Positions 52,724 through 62,695 are shown, counted from the stretch's first letter. The stretch is 64,000 bases of DNA from Pedobacter helvus (GCF_005925325.1 NZ_SRMP01000005.1:372001-436000); one strand, 5' to 3'. Program-made: numbers and translations. Notes: generated by a model from the sequence alone, not told the origin.

Positions 52724-53671
52724 TTATTTTTGTGTTTTATTATCTGAATTGTTGTTAGTCGTATCTTTTCTTTTTTTGCTGCCTGCTTTGTCACTTTCTT
52801 CAAGTGCTTTGTACTTGGCAATCATTGCTTGCTCTTCAGCAATTATTCTTTTGGCATTTGCAATTCCAGCTTCGCTATCATCTTTCAACTGCTTAGCTTC
52901 TTTTGCATATTTACTGTTAGGGTAAGCTTCAACAAACTCGTTGTAATACTCAATAGCTTCATTAAAACGGTCTTCCTGTCTAACAGGATAACTGTTTTTT
53001 GCGTACATAAATTGAGACTTAACAATCAATAAGTTCATTTCCTCAGCATATTTAATGTCAGGGAACTCAGTTTGCGCATTTTTTAAAGCAACCACCGCCG
53101 ATTTATAATTGGTGATGTCATAACCTCCTAAGTTGAAATAAAGCTTCGCATTATCAAAAGCTTTTGTTTCCAATTTGTCCCTTAAGTTAGCAATGTATTG
53201 AGCTGCTTGCGTAGCTCTATCACTTTTTGGGTAAAGATTGATGAATAATTGCAATGCATCAATTGCTTTATAAGTATTCTCTTGATCTAATGATGACTTT
53301 GGAGAATCTAAATAGTAGCAGTAAGCCCCCATGTACCTACATTCTTCTGCATTTTTACTGGCAGGGTAGGTGTCTGCAAATTCTTTGAACTTGTAACGGG
53401 CAGTGGTATAATCCTTTAAACGATATAAAGTATATGCGTAGTAATAGTTCAAATCTTCTGCCTCGGCAGTACCTCTATATTTTTGTACCAAACCTTCAAA
53501 TAAAATCAGGGCTTTAGAGTAGTCTTTTTTATTATATAGTCTAATCCCTTCTTGATATTTTTTGGCTACGTCATTACTTAAACGAAGTTTTTCGAAGCGA
53601 CTTTTACATGCACCTAAGCTTAAAAGTGCGATGGCGAAGCAAGAAATAATAAGGTGTTTAATTTTAAACAT
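52724..53671 (-). CDS. bamD: Outer membrane assembly lipoprotein BamD
   Basis: This 315-residue lipoprotein has signal segment MFKIKHLIISCFAIALLSLG with the lipobox Cys at residue 22 (GAC). TPR-like repeats fill residues 35-265 (YQEGIRLYNKKDYSKALILF, YYAYTLYRLKDYTTARYKFK, QEDRFNEAIEYYNEFVEAYP). It is the BamD/ComL component of the beta-barrel assembly machine on the periplasmic side of the outer membrane. The end is a charged low-complexity tail (GSKKRKDTTNNNSDN). A full promoter lies at 53676-53706 only 4 bases before the ATG. Confidence 0.92.
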   Translation of the reverse strand: MFKIKHLIISCFAIALLSLGACKSRFEKLRLSNDVAKKYQEGIRLYNKKDYSKALILFEGLVQKYRGTAEAEDLNYYYAYTLYRLKDYTTARYKFKEFADTYPASKNAEECRYMGAYCYYLDSPKSSLDQENTYKAIDALQLFINLYPKSDRATQAAQYIANLRDKLETKAFDNAKLYFNLGGYDITNYKSAVVALKNAQTEFPDIKYAEEMNLLIVKSQFMYAKNSYPVRQEDRFNEAIEYYNEFVEAYPNSKYAKEAKQLKDDSEAGIANAKRIIAEEQAMIAKYKALEESDKAGSKKRKDTTNNNSDNKTQK

Positions 53672-53675
53672 TTTA

Positions 53676-53706
53676 CAAAGATAAGGTAATAATACGACAA
53701 CGTCAA
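53676..53706 (-). promoter_or_regulatory. Promoter of bamD-rpoZ (TTG-N20-TAnnTTTG), nearly leaderless
   Basis: On the minus strand TTG at 53706-53704 and TATCTTTG at 53683-53676 are separated by 20 bases. The -7 box ends 4 bases before the ATG, so transcription should start within or beside the start codon. Confidence 0.6.
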
Positions 53707-53833
53707 TTAAATAATAAGGGCTAAACTAGCTAAACGCCATTGAGCTTTAAAATACTTAACAAATTTTAACAAAAGATACTTTCAGTTTGAGTTAACTAAA
53801 CGAAAATACTGCGTAATCTTGTATGGTTAAGCA

Positions 53834-53863
53834 TTAAAAAAGTCCCAGATTAACCGGGACTTT
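53834..53863 (-). terminator. Terminator of the RND efflux operon
   Basis: Read on the minus strand, AAAGTCCC (53863-53856) pairs with GGGACTTT (53846-53839) and is followed by T residues. It lies about 40 bases past the outer-membrane factor stop. Confidence 0.65.
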
Positions 53864-53903
53864 CCAACTAGTAAACATTAATTAGCCAAAACCTATAAAC
53901 TAA

Positions 53904-55349
53904 CTAATTCCATCCGCCTCCTAAAGCCTGATAAACTTTTACCATGGCATTCAATTGCTGTTTCTTTGTTTCTATCAACTCTAGTTTTGCTTCTAGAGCA
54001 TCGCGTTGCGTCATCAACACCTCCAAATAATCGGCTCTGGTAGATTTAAATAAATCGTTAGAAATCTCGATAGATTGTGTTAAGGCCTGTACCTGTTTCG
54101 CTTTCAGTTCATAACTTTTGCTCAGGTTGCCAATACTCGCTAACTGATTTGCTACTTCGATATATCCATTTAAGATGCTTCTTTCATATTGATAAACCGC
54201 TTGAATTTGTTTTGCGTTTGCAGTAAAGTAGGTCGCCTTGATTGCGTTTCTGTTAATTAGTGGAGCTGCGACATCGCCGGCAATTGAGTACAACATCGAT
54301 TCTGGCATCTTCACCAAATAGGAAGGATTAAATGCCTGAAAGCCCAAAGCCGCTGAAATGCCAAACGAAGGATAGAATTGTGCTTTCGCTACTTTAACAT
54401 CCAGCTTTGCGGCAATTAAATCTAGCTCTGCCTGTTTAATATCAGGGCGGTTAGCCAACAACTGCGAAGGAATTCCAGTGCTCAAATTATTTGCTAAACC
54501 AGTTTCGAAACTGCTTTTATCTCTAGTAATGTGCTGTGGGTATCTGCCCAACAAAAAGTTAATTTTGTTTTCTGTTTCTGTAATCTTTTGGAGGATGTCA
54601 TATTCCAGACTTTTCGAACTCAATACCTCTGCTTCAAACTTACGAACAGCCAGTTCGGTTACTCTCGTAGCCTCTTTTTGGATTTTTACCACTGCTAGCG
54701 CATTGGTTTGCAGTTCGATGTTCTTTCTAACCATATCCAACTGGTTATCTAAAGCTAGCAACTCATAATACGAGTTGGCAACTTCTGCCACCAAGCTAGT
54801 TACTACAAAGTTTTTGCCTTCTACAGATGAAAGATATTTGGTATAGGCCGATTTTTTAGCATTACGCAATTTGTGCCAAATATCTACTTCCCAATTGGCG
54901 TACAAACCAACTAGATAATCTGGTAGGGGCTCTGGCATTTCTTTGCCAGGTTTAATTTCTGTAGTGGCATCGCCCGCACCCTGACTGGTGTATCTGCCAA
55001 CTTTCTCTAAACCAGCACCCGCCTTTAAACCAACGCTAGGCAAAATTTCACCTTTTCTGGCTCTTACCTCATTTCTAGCAATTTCAATTTCCTGTAAAGT
55101 GATATTCAATTCCTGATTGTTATGCAAAGCTGTATCAATCAGGTTGATTAAGTACTGGTCTTTAAAGTAATCTTTCCATTTGATATTGGCCACATTACTG
55201 GTGTCGGTACTGCCGTTAGCATAAGCGCTTGGGGTACTTTTGTTCTCTGTTTTTTGAATAAGAGCAGGGATTTTACAGCTTGTATAGACTAAGGTCAATA
55301 AAGCAAATCCTAATATTTTATAATGATTTTTACTAAACATTGCCTTCAA
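53904..55349 (-). CDS. Outer-membrane efflux factor (TolC/OprM/NodT family)
   Basis: This 481-residue lipoprotein has lipobox LVYTSC (Cys 25) and two OEP repeats: the first from NIKWKDYFKDQYLINLIDTA through EVRARKGEILPSVGLKAGAG, the second from RPDIKQAELDLIAAKLDVKV through QVQALTQSIEISNDLFKSTR. It forms the outer-membrane channel of a tripartite pump with the RND transporter and adaptor encoded upstream. Its start overlaps the RND gene by 17 bases; ATG 55340 (MFSKNHYK) is a slightly shorter alternative. Confidence 0.93.
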   Translation of the reverse strand: MKAMFSKNHYKILGFALLTLVYTSCKIPALIQKTENKSTPSAYANGSTDTSNVANIKWKDYFKDQYLINLIDTALHNNQELNITLQEIEIARNEVRARKGEILPSVGLKAGAGLEKVGRYTSQGAGDATTEIKPGKEMPEPLPDYLVGLYANWEVDIWHKLRNAKKSAYTKYLSSVEGKNFVVTSLVAEVANSYYELLALDNQLDMVRKNIELQTNALAVVKIQKEATRVTELAVRKFEAEVLSSKSLEYDILQKITETENKINFLLGRYPQHITRDKSSFETGLANNLSTGIPSQLLANRPDIKQAELDLIAAKLDVKVAKAQFYPSFGISAALGFQAFNPSYLVKMPESMLYSIAGDVAAPLINRNAIKATYFTANAKQIQAVYQYERSILNGYIEVANQLASIGNLSKSYELKAKQVQALTQSIEISNDLFKSTRADYLEVLMTQRDALEAKLELIETKKQQLNAMVKVYQALGGGWN

Positions 55350-58300
55350 GTTCTTCGGTTAATGGATGTTCGTCTTCAATTTTGATGAGTTTACGTTTAC
55401 TGGCAATGGTGCCGAAAACATAATACAAACCTGGGATGATAATTACTCCGAATACGGTTCCGAGTAACATACCGCCAGCAGCAGCCGAACCAATGGTGCG
55501 GTTACCAATAGCACCTGGACCACTCGCAAAAACCAGCGGAATTAAACCTGCAATAAAGGCAAATGAGGTCATCAAAATAGGGCGGAACCTTACTACGGCG
55601 CCTTCCATGGCAGCCGCTAAAATTGTTTTGCCTTCTGCATGTTTCTGTGCCGCAAACTCTACAATTAGTACGGCATTTTTACCAAGTAATCCAATCAACA
55701 TCACCATAGAAACCTGTGCGTAGATGTTGTTTTCTAAGCCTAATAATTTCAGGAAAAGAAACGCACCAAATATCCCAGCAGGTAGAGAAACAATTACTGC
55801 CAATGGTAAAATAAAACTCTCATATTGTGCGGCAAGTACTAGGTAAACGAACCCTAAACAGATCAAGAAAATATAAATAGCTTCGTTCCCTCTTGAAGTT
55901 TGGTCTTTTGATATACCCGCCCAATCTATACCATAACCTCTCGGTAAGGTTTTTTTAGCTACTTCTGCAACGGCTTTTAGCGCATCACCAGAGCTGTAAC
56001 CTATGGCTTGCGAGCCATTAATCTCTGCCGAATTGTACATGTTATGACGGGTGATTTCGGAAAGTCCGTATACTTTTTTCATGGTCATGAACGATGAAAA
56101 AGGAACCATTTCGTCTCTATTGTTTTTTACATACAGTTTCATTACGTCGGATGGTAAAGCTCTATACTGTGGTAAAGATTGAACAATTACCTTGTATTGG
56201 CGACCAAATTTGATAAAATTGGTTTCGTAGTTACTACCAATTAAATCTGATAAAGTTTCTAGTGCTTTCTCAGGCGTAACTCCTTTTTGCTGTGCTTTGT
56301 CGTTATCTATATTGAGCATGTACTGAGGAAAACTCGCACTGTAGAAAGTAAATACAGATTGCAGTTCTGGTCGTTTGTTGAGCTCTTTCACAAAATCTTT
56401 GCTCACTTTTTCCATTTCCACGTAATCGTTCCGGCCGCCTTTATCTAATAAGCGCAGCTCGAAACCACCAGCTGCTCCATAACCTGGCACTGCAGGCGGT
56501 TGGAAAAATTCCACCATTGCTCCTGGCATATCTTTAGATTTTTCTTCTAGCTCCTTGATGATATCTTGAGCAGTGTTTTTACGATCTTTCCAATCTTTCA
56601 AGTTGATTAAACAAGTACCCGAGTTAGCTCCAGTACCCTCTGTTAAAACCTCATATCCTGCTAGGGCAGATACCGAACTTACCCCCTCAATTTCCTCGCA
56701 GATTTTTTCCAATTTCTCCGAAATCTGATTGGTGCGCTCTAAGGTAGAGCCTGGAGGGGTTTGGATAATGGCGTAAATCATCCCTTGATCTTCGTTAGGG
56801 ATAAATCCCGATGGTACAGAATTACTCAAGAAATAAGTGGCCACACAGAAGATACCCAATACGCCAAAAATAGCTAGTTTGCGAGCGATCACTTTGTCCA
56901 TTATTTTTTGATAACGACCAGTTAACTTGAAGAACCAATTATTAAAAGCATCCAATCCTTTGTCAATAATCGATTTTTTCTTCTTGTGATGTGCGCTGTG
57001 TTTCTTCAACATAATTGCACACAAAGCAGGTGTTAAAGTTAAAGCTACCACACCGGAAAGGATGATCGAAGTAGCCATTGTGATGGAGAATTGGCGATAA
57101 AATACCCCAACAGGTCCCGACATAAATGCTACTGGGATAAATACCGAAGCCATTAAAAAAGTGATAGCCACAATTGCGCCTCCAATATCGGTAAGTGCCA
57201 ATTGGGTAGCCTTTAACACCGATAAACGTTTGTCGGCTTCCATCTTTGCATGTACGGCTTCAATTACCACAATCGCATCATCGACGACGATACCAATAGC
57301 CAACACCAAAGCAAAAAGGGTGATAAGGTTAAGCGTAATGCCGAAAAATTGCATGAAAATAAACGAACCCACCAATGAAACAGGTACCGCTATGGCTGGA
57401 ATTAAGGTAGAGCGCCAATCGCCCAAGAAAATGAAAACTACAATTCCCACCAGAATAAATGCTTCGATTAGCGTGTGAACTACTTTTTCTATAGACGCAT
57501 CTAAGAATTTAGAAACATCATAACTGATTTCGTAATCCATTCCTTTCGGAAAGTTTTCCGCTTTAATTTCATCTAGACGTTTCTTTACATTTTCAATTAC
57601 TTCTTGTGCGTTACTGCCATAAGATTGTTTCAGCACAATAGCTGCAGAAGGTTTACCATTAAGGTGCGAATACAGATCGTACATGGCACTGCCAAATTCT
57701 ACATCGGCAACGTCTTTTAACCTTAACAATTCGCCGTTGGCACTTGCTCGCAAAACGATGTTTTTATAGTCATCTTCTTTAGTAAAACGACCTGGATATT
57801 TCAGTACATATTCAAATGATTCTGAACGTTTACCCGATGCCTCGCCAGTTTTTCCTGGTGATGCTTCGAAACTTTGATTATTCAATGCCTCTAAAACTTC
57901 TTCAGAAGAAATCTTGTAAGCCAGCATTTTATCAGGCTTTAGCCAAATACGCATGGCATACTCACGGTTACCCAAAATATCAGCAAAACCTACACCTTCT
58001 ACACGTTTTAATTCAGGAATTACGTTAATGTCTGCATAGTTGTACAAGAAATTCTCGTTCATGTGCGGATCTTTACTGAACACATTCACGTACATCAACA
58101 TATTTGGTTGTTGCCTGCTGATTTTGATACCTTCACGGATTACCAACGGAGGTAATTTGTTGGTCACAGCAGCAACACGGTTTTGTACATTAAGTGTGGC
58201 TTGATCTGGATCAGTACCTAGGTTAAATACCAATTGTATTGAACATTCACCATCATTACCAGCGTCAGAAGTCATGTATTTCATTCCTGGAATACCGTTT

Positions 58301-58506
58301 AAGGCTCTTTCCAGTGGGATAACAACTGCTTTAATTAATAATTCGTTGTTTGCACCAGGATATTCGGCCACAATATTTACCATAGGTGGCGAGATATTAG
58401 GTAGTTGGGTTACAGGCAGGCCAATCAAAGCCAGCACGCCCATAAATACGATGACAAGTGATATCACTATGGATAGCACCGGTCTTTTTATGAATTTACT
58501 AAACAT
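55333..58506 (-). CDS. RND-family multidrug efflux transporter (HAE1 type)
   Basis: This 1057-residue inner-membrane proton antiporter has twelve expected spans, starting FIKRPVLSIVISLVIVFMGV. The conserved proton-relay motif is GIVVDDAIVVIEAVHAKMEA (Asp-Asp in TM4), and the porter-domain features NVQNRVAAVTNKLPP and GLLGKNAVLIVEFAAQKHAE are present. Length and motifs match AcrB/MexB-type pumps that export drugs and other hydrophobic compounds. It is the middle gene of a three-gene operon; no TetR or other regulator is adjacent. Confidence 0.95.
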   Translation of the reverse strand: MFSKFIKRPVLSIVISLVIVFMGVLALIGLPVTQLPNISPPMVNIVAEYPGANNELLIKAVVIPLERALNGIPGMKYMTSDAGNDGECSIQLVFNLGTDPDQATLNVQNRVAAVTNKLPPLVIREGIKISRQQPNMLMYVNVFSKDPHMNENFLYNYADINVIPELKRVEGVGFADILGNREYAMRIWLKPDKMLAYKISSEEVLEALNNQSFEASPGKTGEASGKRSESFEYVLKYPGRFTKEDDYKNIVLRASANGELLRLKDVADVEFGSAMYDLYSHLNGKPSAAIVLKQSYGSNAQEVIENVKKRLDEIKAENFPKGMDYEISYDVSKFLDASIEKVVHTLIEAFILVGIVVFIFLGDWRSTLIPAIAVPVSLVGSFIFMQFFGITLNLITLFALVLAIGIVVDDAIVVIEAVHAKMEADKRLSVLKATQLALTDIGGAIVAITFLMASVFIPVAFMSGPVGVFYRQFSITMATSIILSGVVALTLTPALCAIMLKKHSAHHKKKKSIIDKGLDAFNNWFFKLTGRYQKIMDKVIARKLAIFGVLGIFCVATYFLSNSVPSGFIPNEDQGMIYAIIQTPPGSTLERTNQISEKLEKICEEIEGVSSVSALAGYEVLTEGTGANSGTCLINLKDWKDRKNTAQDIIKELEEKSKDMPGAMVEFFQPPAVPGYGAAGGFELRLLDKGGRNDYVEMEKVSKDFVKELNKRPELQSVFTFYSASFPQYMLNIDNDKAQQKGVTPEKALETLSDLIGSNYETNFIKFGRQYKVIVQSLPQYRALPSDVMKLYVKNNRDEMVPFSSFMTMKKVYGLSEITRHNMYNSAEINGSQAIGYSSGDALKAVAEVAKKTLPRGYGIDWAGISKDQTSRGNEAIYIFLICLGFVYLVLAAQYESFILPLAVIVSLPAGIFGAFLFLKLLGLENNIYAQVSMVMLIGLLGKNAVLIVEFAAQKHAEGKTILAAAMEGAVVRFRPILMTSFAFIAGLIPLVFASGPGAIGNRTIGSAAAGGMLLGTVFGVIIIPGLYYVFGTIASKRKLIKIEDEHPLTEELEGNV

Positions 58507-58525
58507 AATTTTATGGGAAATGACC

Positions 58526-59602
58526 TTACTCTGCTTTTAATTGTAATTGGCTCAACACTTGTTTTGGTTCCACAAAAGTGAACTTGATTTTTTCATCATC
58601 TTTCACTTTCTGTACGCCATCGAGTACAATTTTATCAGCTTGTTGCAAACCGCTGGCTACTACATAAATATCTGGTAGTTCGCCGCCAATTTTAATTTCT
58701 CTAGATTTTACTGAACCGTTTTTCTCAATTACAAATACATAATTCTTGTCTTGTAGTTCGTAAGTGGCTTTTTGAGGGATGATTAAAGCATTTTTCAGTG
58801 GGATAACCATTTGCACTTTTCCAGTTTCGCCATTTCTCAATAGCTGATTTGGATTTGGAAATTTTGCTCTAAAGGCAATGTTGCCTGTTTCAGAATCGAA
58901 TTCGCCCTCAATAGTTTCTACTTTTCCTTTGCCATTTAACGTTTGACCGTTAGCTAAAACCAAATCAACCGACTGATTATGGCTCGTTTTTGCTTGCTGA
59001 AAGTTTAAATACTCTGGCTCCGAAACGTTGAAGTAAGCAAACATTTCGCTGTTGTCAGAAAGAGTAGTCAGTAATTCGCCTTCGTCAATTAAGCTTCCCA
59101 GTTTTTTAGGCAAGCGGTCAATAGTTCCGTTGAAAGGCGCTCTGATTTCAGTAAAAGATAAATGCAGTTTAGCTAGAGATGAACTTGCTTTCGCTTGCGC
59201 TAATTTGGCTTTAGCCATAGCCAATTCATTTTGGGCAACTACATTTTTATCAGCAAGTAATTTAGTGTTTGCTAATTCTATTTCGGCAGCTTTTACTTCA
59301 GCTTCCGCTTTTAAAACTTCTGCTTCATACATTTTAGGCATGATCTTGAAAAGTAGTTGACCAGCTTTTACTGTCTGGCCTTCGTCTACATAAATGCGTT
59401 CTAAAAAGCCTTTCTCCTGTGCCCTTAACTCGATATTGCGAACTGAGCGAATTTGAGATACATATTCTTTAGTGAAAGATGTGTCAATAGTTAATGGGCT
59501 AGTTGCTGTGTAGTTAGTTTCTTCTTCTTTTTCTTCGTGTTTTGATGCGCAGCTAGAAAATAGCACAGCACATACGCTTGCGAGCATTATGATATTTTTC
59601 AT
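58526..59602 (-). CDS. RND efflux periplasmic adaptor (membrane fusion lipoprotein)
   Basis: This 358-residue adaptor has lipobox LFSSC (Cys 18). The order is the lipoyl/barrel-sandwich first half (VDEGQTVKAGQLLFKIMPKM, about 73-92), an alpha-hairpin (about 93-150, many Ala and Leu), the second lipoyl half (IRAPFNGTIDRLPKKLGSLI), beta-barrel and membrane-proximal domains. It links the RND pump to the outer-membrane factor. It is first in the operon, 19 bases before the transporter gene. Confidence 0.93.
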   Translation of the reverse strand: MKNIIMLASVCAVLFSSCASKHEEKEEETNYTATSPLTIDTSFTKEYVSQIRSVRNIELRAQEKGFLERIYVDEGQTVKAGQLLFKIMPKMYEAEVLKAEAEVKAAEIELANTKLLADKNVVAQNELAMAKAKLAQAKASSSLAKLHLSFTEIRAPFNGTIDRLPKKLGSLIDEGELLTTLSDNSEMFAYFNVSEPEYLNFQQAKTSHNQSVDLVLANGQTLNGKGKVETIEGEFDSETGNIAFRAKFPNPNQLLRNGETGKVQMVIPLKNALIIPQKATYELQDKNYVFVIEKNGSVKSREIKIGGELPDIYVVASGLQQADKIVLDGVQKVKDDEKIKFTFVEPKQVLSQLQLKAE

Positions 59603-59910
59603 CCGTATATAATTTGTTTTTCATTTGTGATAAAGCTATCAGATTTAGTCATCCCACTGCTTGGTTTGATAAATCATGATGGTTTTATCTGTATGAAAAT
59701 TGTGTTTTAAAGATGATGAAGCTATCCCGATAGTGCGGGATGGTCTCATTGTTGGTTTTTAATTTGTTTCGAATGAGAATGCATTAAGACTTACTAGATC
59801 AAAATGTTCCTCGGTTTTGTTTACTAGAATGATTTGAATACAATTAGTAATGCCATGAAAAAGCATTTGCAATTATTTAAACAAGTATTCAATTACATAA
59901 AAAAAGGGTA
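59603..59910. other. Intergenic region, nothing substantial
   Basis: This 308-base AT-rich gap holds a short hairpin ATCCCG-atagtg-CGGGAT at 59724-59741, similar to inner parts of the dispersed repeats, and no promoter consensus or ORF that I can support. The promoter of the efflux operon must lie in its left part. Confidence 0.35.
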
Positions 59911-60309
59911 TCAAATTCTAAAAACTCTCAACAAGAGATATTTGAAACTTGCGGTAAAGGATAGGTGCTCGCAATAAGGTAATGCAAGCTTTTTAATGAT
60001 TTGAATGTTTCCTACTAATAAGGCATAGCAGAAATAGGCGGTTTGTCTTAGCGCTATAATTCCTTTTCTAGAGATGCTCTCGTCGTCATCTTGATTTTCT
60101 TCAACATAACTTATTTCTCTAGCCGAAGAACTTTTTTGAATGTGAATGTTAGCGTTTTTATGAAAAGGAGTGTGGTGTTGTTTAGTATGAGGGTTCTCTG
60201 TAAAGAACTCGTAACCTTGAGATATACGTGGAGCAACAGCATGTGCACCCTCATTTCCTTTAATTAGAAGGAGAAATAAGGATAAACATAATATGATTGC
60301 GGCTCTCAT
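59911..60309 (-). CDS. Hypothetical exported protein, His-rich middle
   Basis: I do not recognise this 132-residue protein. It starts with a signal-like segment RAAIILCLSLFLLLIKG, then a polar stretch with several His (ENPHTKQHHTPFHKNANIHI, residues 38-57), an acidic block (EENQDDDESIS, 70-80) and a weakly hydrophobic C-terminal part (AYFCYALLVGNIQIIKKLAL). A -7 box TACTTTTG at 60318-60325 lies 8 bases before the ATG, which supports expression. Metal binding is possible from the His cluster but unproven; the gene could also be spurious. Confidence 0.5.
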   Translation of the reverse strand: MRAAIILCLSLFLLLIKGNEGAHAVAPRISQGYEFFTENPHTKQHHTPFHKNANIHIQKSSSAREISYVEENQDDDESISRKGIIALRQTAYFCYALLVGNIQIIKKLALPYCEHLSFTASFKYLLLRVFRI

Positions 60310-60317
60310 TACGGCGT

Positions 60318-60325
60318 CAAAAGTA
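60318..60325 (-). promoter_or_regulatory. -7 promoter box of the hypothetical exported gene
   Basis: TACTTTTG on the minus strand ends 8 bases before the ATG at 60309. No -33 TTG is seen. Confidence 0.38.
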
Positions 60326-60410
60326 AAATAAGGTTTTATATTTTCTTATAGTTGATGAAAATTCTTTGTCTACATTTTGTCAGATTTTTTGTTGGCAAAG
60401 GTGAGGCATA

Positions 60411-60441
60411 AAAAAGGAGCGTAAGAATTCACTTACACTCC
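60411..60441 (-). terminator. Terminator of the LOG-family gene
   Basis: On the minus strand GGAGTGTAAG pairs with CTTACGCTCC (one mismatch) around TGAATT and is followed by TTTTT. It lies 23 bases past the stop. Confidence 0.7.
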
Positions 60442-60463
60442 ACGTTAATTGAGTTGGGTTTTA

Positions 60464-61171
60464 TTAGAAATTTGGTTTCAATACGTATTTATCGTAGAAC
60501 CTAAAGATATGTTCAGCAGCTTCTTCGGCTGTATCTACCAATCTAAATAAGTTTAAATCTTCTGCGTGGATGTTGTGTTCTTTCTCCAGCATGGTATTTT
60601 TGATCCAGTCTACCAATCCGCCCCAATAATCGGTACCAACCAGTACAATAGGGAAACGGGCAATTTTACCAGTTTGAATTAACGTTAATGCTTCAAAAAG
60701 CTCGTCCATGGTGCCCATTCCGCCTGGTAATACAATAAAACCTTGCGAATATTTCATAAACATAACCTTACGTACAAAGAAATAATCGAAAGTTAATAAA
60801 CGATTAGGCTCAATGTATTTGTTATGAAATTGTTCGAAAGGCAGATCGATATTTAAACCTACCGATTTACCACCGTTTAGGTGTGCTCCCTTATTCCCCG
60901 CTTCCATGATACCAGGGCCACCGCCAGTAATTACACCATAACCACGTTCGGTTAACAGTTGCCCGCACTGTACTGCTAATTGGTAATATGGATTGGTTTC
61001 TGCTGTTCTGGCCGAACCAAAAATACTTACACAAGGACCAATTTTCGAAAGCTTTTCAAAACCATCAACAAACTCGGCCATGATCTTAAAAATCTGCCAG
61101 CTGTCGGTCACCTTAATTTCTTGCCAATCTTTATTGGCAAATGCACTTCTTATCTTCTCTTCACTGTTCAT
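60464..61171 (-). CDS. LOG-family protein (TIGR00730, cytokinin-riboside phosphoribohydrolase type)
   Basis: This 235-residue Rossmann-fold protein has the LOG motif PGGMGTMDELFE near residue 154 and the GGGPGIMEAGNKGAHLNGGK segment near 83. Relatives hydrolyse nucleotide monophosphates, either releasing cytokinin bases from their ribotides or acting as AMP/pyrimidine nucleosidases (PpnN). Which of these applies is not clear. The sequence is the type II longer bacterial LOG. It lies 15 bases downstream of the symporter gene and is probably co-transcribed. Confidence 0.87.
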   Translation of the reverse strand: MNSEEKIRSAFANKDWQEIKVTDSWQIFKIMAEFVDGFEKLSKIGPCVSIFGSARTAETNPYYQLAVQCGQLLTERGYGVITGGGPGIMEAGNKGAHLNGGKSVGLNIDLPFEQFHNKYIEPNRLLTFDYFFVRKVMFMKYSQGFIVLPGGMGTMDELFEALTLIQTGKIARFPIVLVGTDYWGGLVDWIKNTMLEKEHNIHAEDLNLFRLVDTAEEAAEHIFRFYDKYVLKPNF

Positions 61172-61186
61172 AGACTAATATTAGGA

Positions 61187-62695
61187 TTAAAATCTAGTTT
61201 GCTGATCTGTTTTTTTAGAAATCAGCAATAATCCCATAAATGTAATGAATCCGTTTATTAAAATCAGTTCTACGCTAAAAACATATCCTCCTAAAAGTGC
61301 TGATGAGTTAGTTGCAAACAAGTAACATAAAATAGGAGATACGATACATACCACAGGAACTAATTTATCGTGTAATCCTCTTGATTTTACAAATAAGCCA
61401 AATGAATAAAGTCCTAGTAATGGTCCGTAGGTGTATGAAGCAATCAAGAAAATTAAACTCACTACCGACGAACTGTTCAATGCGTTAATGACTAATATTA
61501 CTACGAATAGCAGCAACGAAAAACCTACGTGCACCAGGTGTCTTTTTCTTACTGCGCCTGGTTTTTCGGCATTTTCTTTTTTGCTCATCCCTAAAAAGTC
61601 AACACAAAAAGAAGTTGTTAACGCGGTTAAAGCACTATCTGTAGTTGCAAAAGTAGCTGCAGTTAAGCCTAGCATAAAAACAGCAGCAGGTATGGTTGCT
61701 AAGTGATTTAACGCTATTGTAGGGAACAGTAAATCTGTTCTAGGTTTGCCTGTAATGTGGTCTAAAGGAACTTCGATACCGTTTTTAGCAGCAAAAATAT
61801 AAAGTAAAGCCCCAACGCTTAAGAAGAAAATATTTAAGATCACAAAGATACCGGTAAAGGTAAACATGTTTTTTTGTGCCTCGCCGATGGTTTTCATACT
61901 CAGGTTTTTCTGCATCAAATCTTGATCTAAACCTGTCATAGCGATAGTTACAAATACACCACCAATAAATTGTTTAGAGAAGTGGAATTTACTTGAAATG
62001 AAATCTTCATAGAAGAATATTTTCGAGTAACTACTGTTTTTGATGGTTTCGAAAGCCTGACCTACATTTAAATTTAAGCTATCTGTTACAAAATAGATAG
62101 TCAAGAAAACCGATAAAACTAAGAAGAACGTTTGTAGAGTATCTGTAATGATAATGGTTTTTAAACCACCTTTAAACGTGTAAGACCAGATTAAGCCCAA
62201 AGAAATTAGAACTGTTGCCCAAAAAGGAATATTGTAAGAATCGAAAATGAATCTTTGTAAAACTAATACTACTAGATATAATCTGGCTGCAGAACCTAAT
62301 GTACGGCTTAATAAAAAAATTGATGCTGCAGTTTTGTAACTGTAATGCCCCAAACGTTGCTCAATGTAGCTATATATAGAGGTTAAGTTCATCCTATAAT
62401 ACAGCGGTAGAAGTACCGTTGCGATGATGATAAAGCCCACGGCATTTCCCAATACAAATTGGAAATATTGAAATTGATTGCCACCTGGAGACCCAACTTC
62501 TCCTGGTACCGAGATAAAAGTTACGCCAGATAAGGCGGTTCCTATCATCCCAAAGGCTACCAAATACCATTTAGAATTCTTATTTGCCAAGAAAAATGTA
62601 GAGTTATCTGATGAATTTTTAGATGTTACAAATGCAATGGTAATTAGGACGCCGAAATAACCTATTAAAAAGCAGAGTAGTAATGTTGAACTCAT
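61187..62695 (-). CDS. Sodium:solute symporter
   Basis: This 502-residue protein of the SSS family has 13-14 hydrophobic segments. Features are FVTSKNSSDNSTFFLANKNS near the N-terminus, FGMIGTALSGVTFISVPGEV, the typical GLDQDLMQKNLSMKTIGEAQ segment after TM7 and MLGLTAATFATTDSALTALT in the TM8 sodium-site region. The substrate is unknown; sugars, amino acids, sialic acid and choline are all possible in the family. It shares direction with the LOG-family gene. Confidence 0.9.
   Translation of the reverse strand: MSSTLLLCFLIGYFGVLITIAFVTSKNSSDNSTFFLANKNSKWYLVAFGMIGTALSGVTFISVPGEVGSPGGNQFQYFQFVLGNAVGFIIIATVLLPLYYRMNLTSIYSYIEQRLGHYSYKTAASIFLLSRTLGSAARLYLVVLVLQRFIFDSYNIPFWATVLISLGLIWSYTFKGGLKTIIITDTLQTFFLVLSVFLTIYFVTDSLNLNVGQAFETIKNSSYSKIFFYEDFISSKFHFSKQFIGGVFVTIAMTGLDQDLMQKNLSMKTIGEAQKNMFTFTGIFVILNIFFLSVGALLYIFAAKNGIEVPLDHITGKPRTDLLFPTIALNHLATIPAAVFMLGLTAATFATTDSALTALTTSFCVDFLGMSKKENAEKPGAVRKRHLVHVGFSLLLFVVILVINALNSSSVVSLIFLIASYTYGPLLGLYSFGLFVKSRGLHDKLVPVVCIVSPILCYLFATNSSALLGGYVFSVELILINGFITFMGLLLISKKTDQQTRF

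Noticed and set aside
52723..52821. Longer start of the omega subunit inside bamD
   Set aside because: The 33 extra codons translate the Lys-rich end of bamD in another frame; the family begins at ATG 52722.
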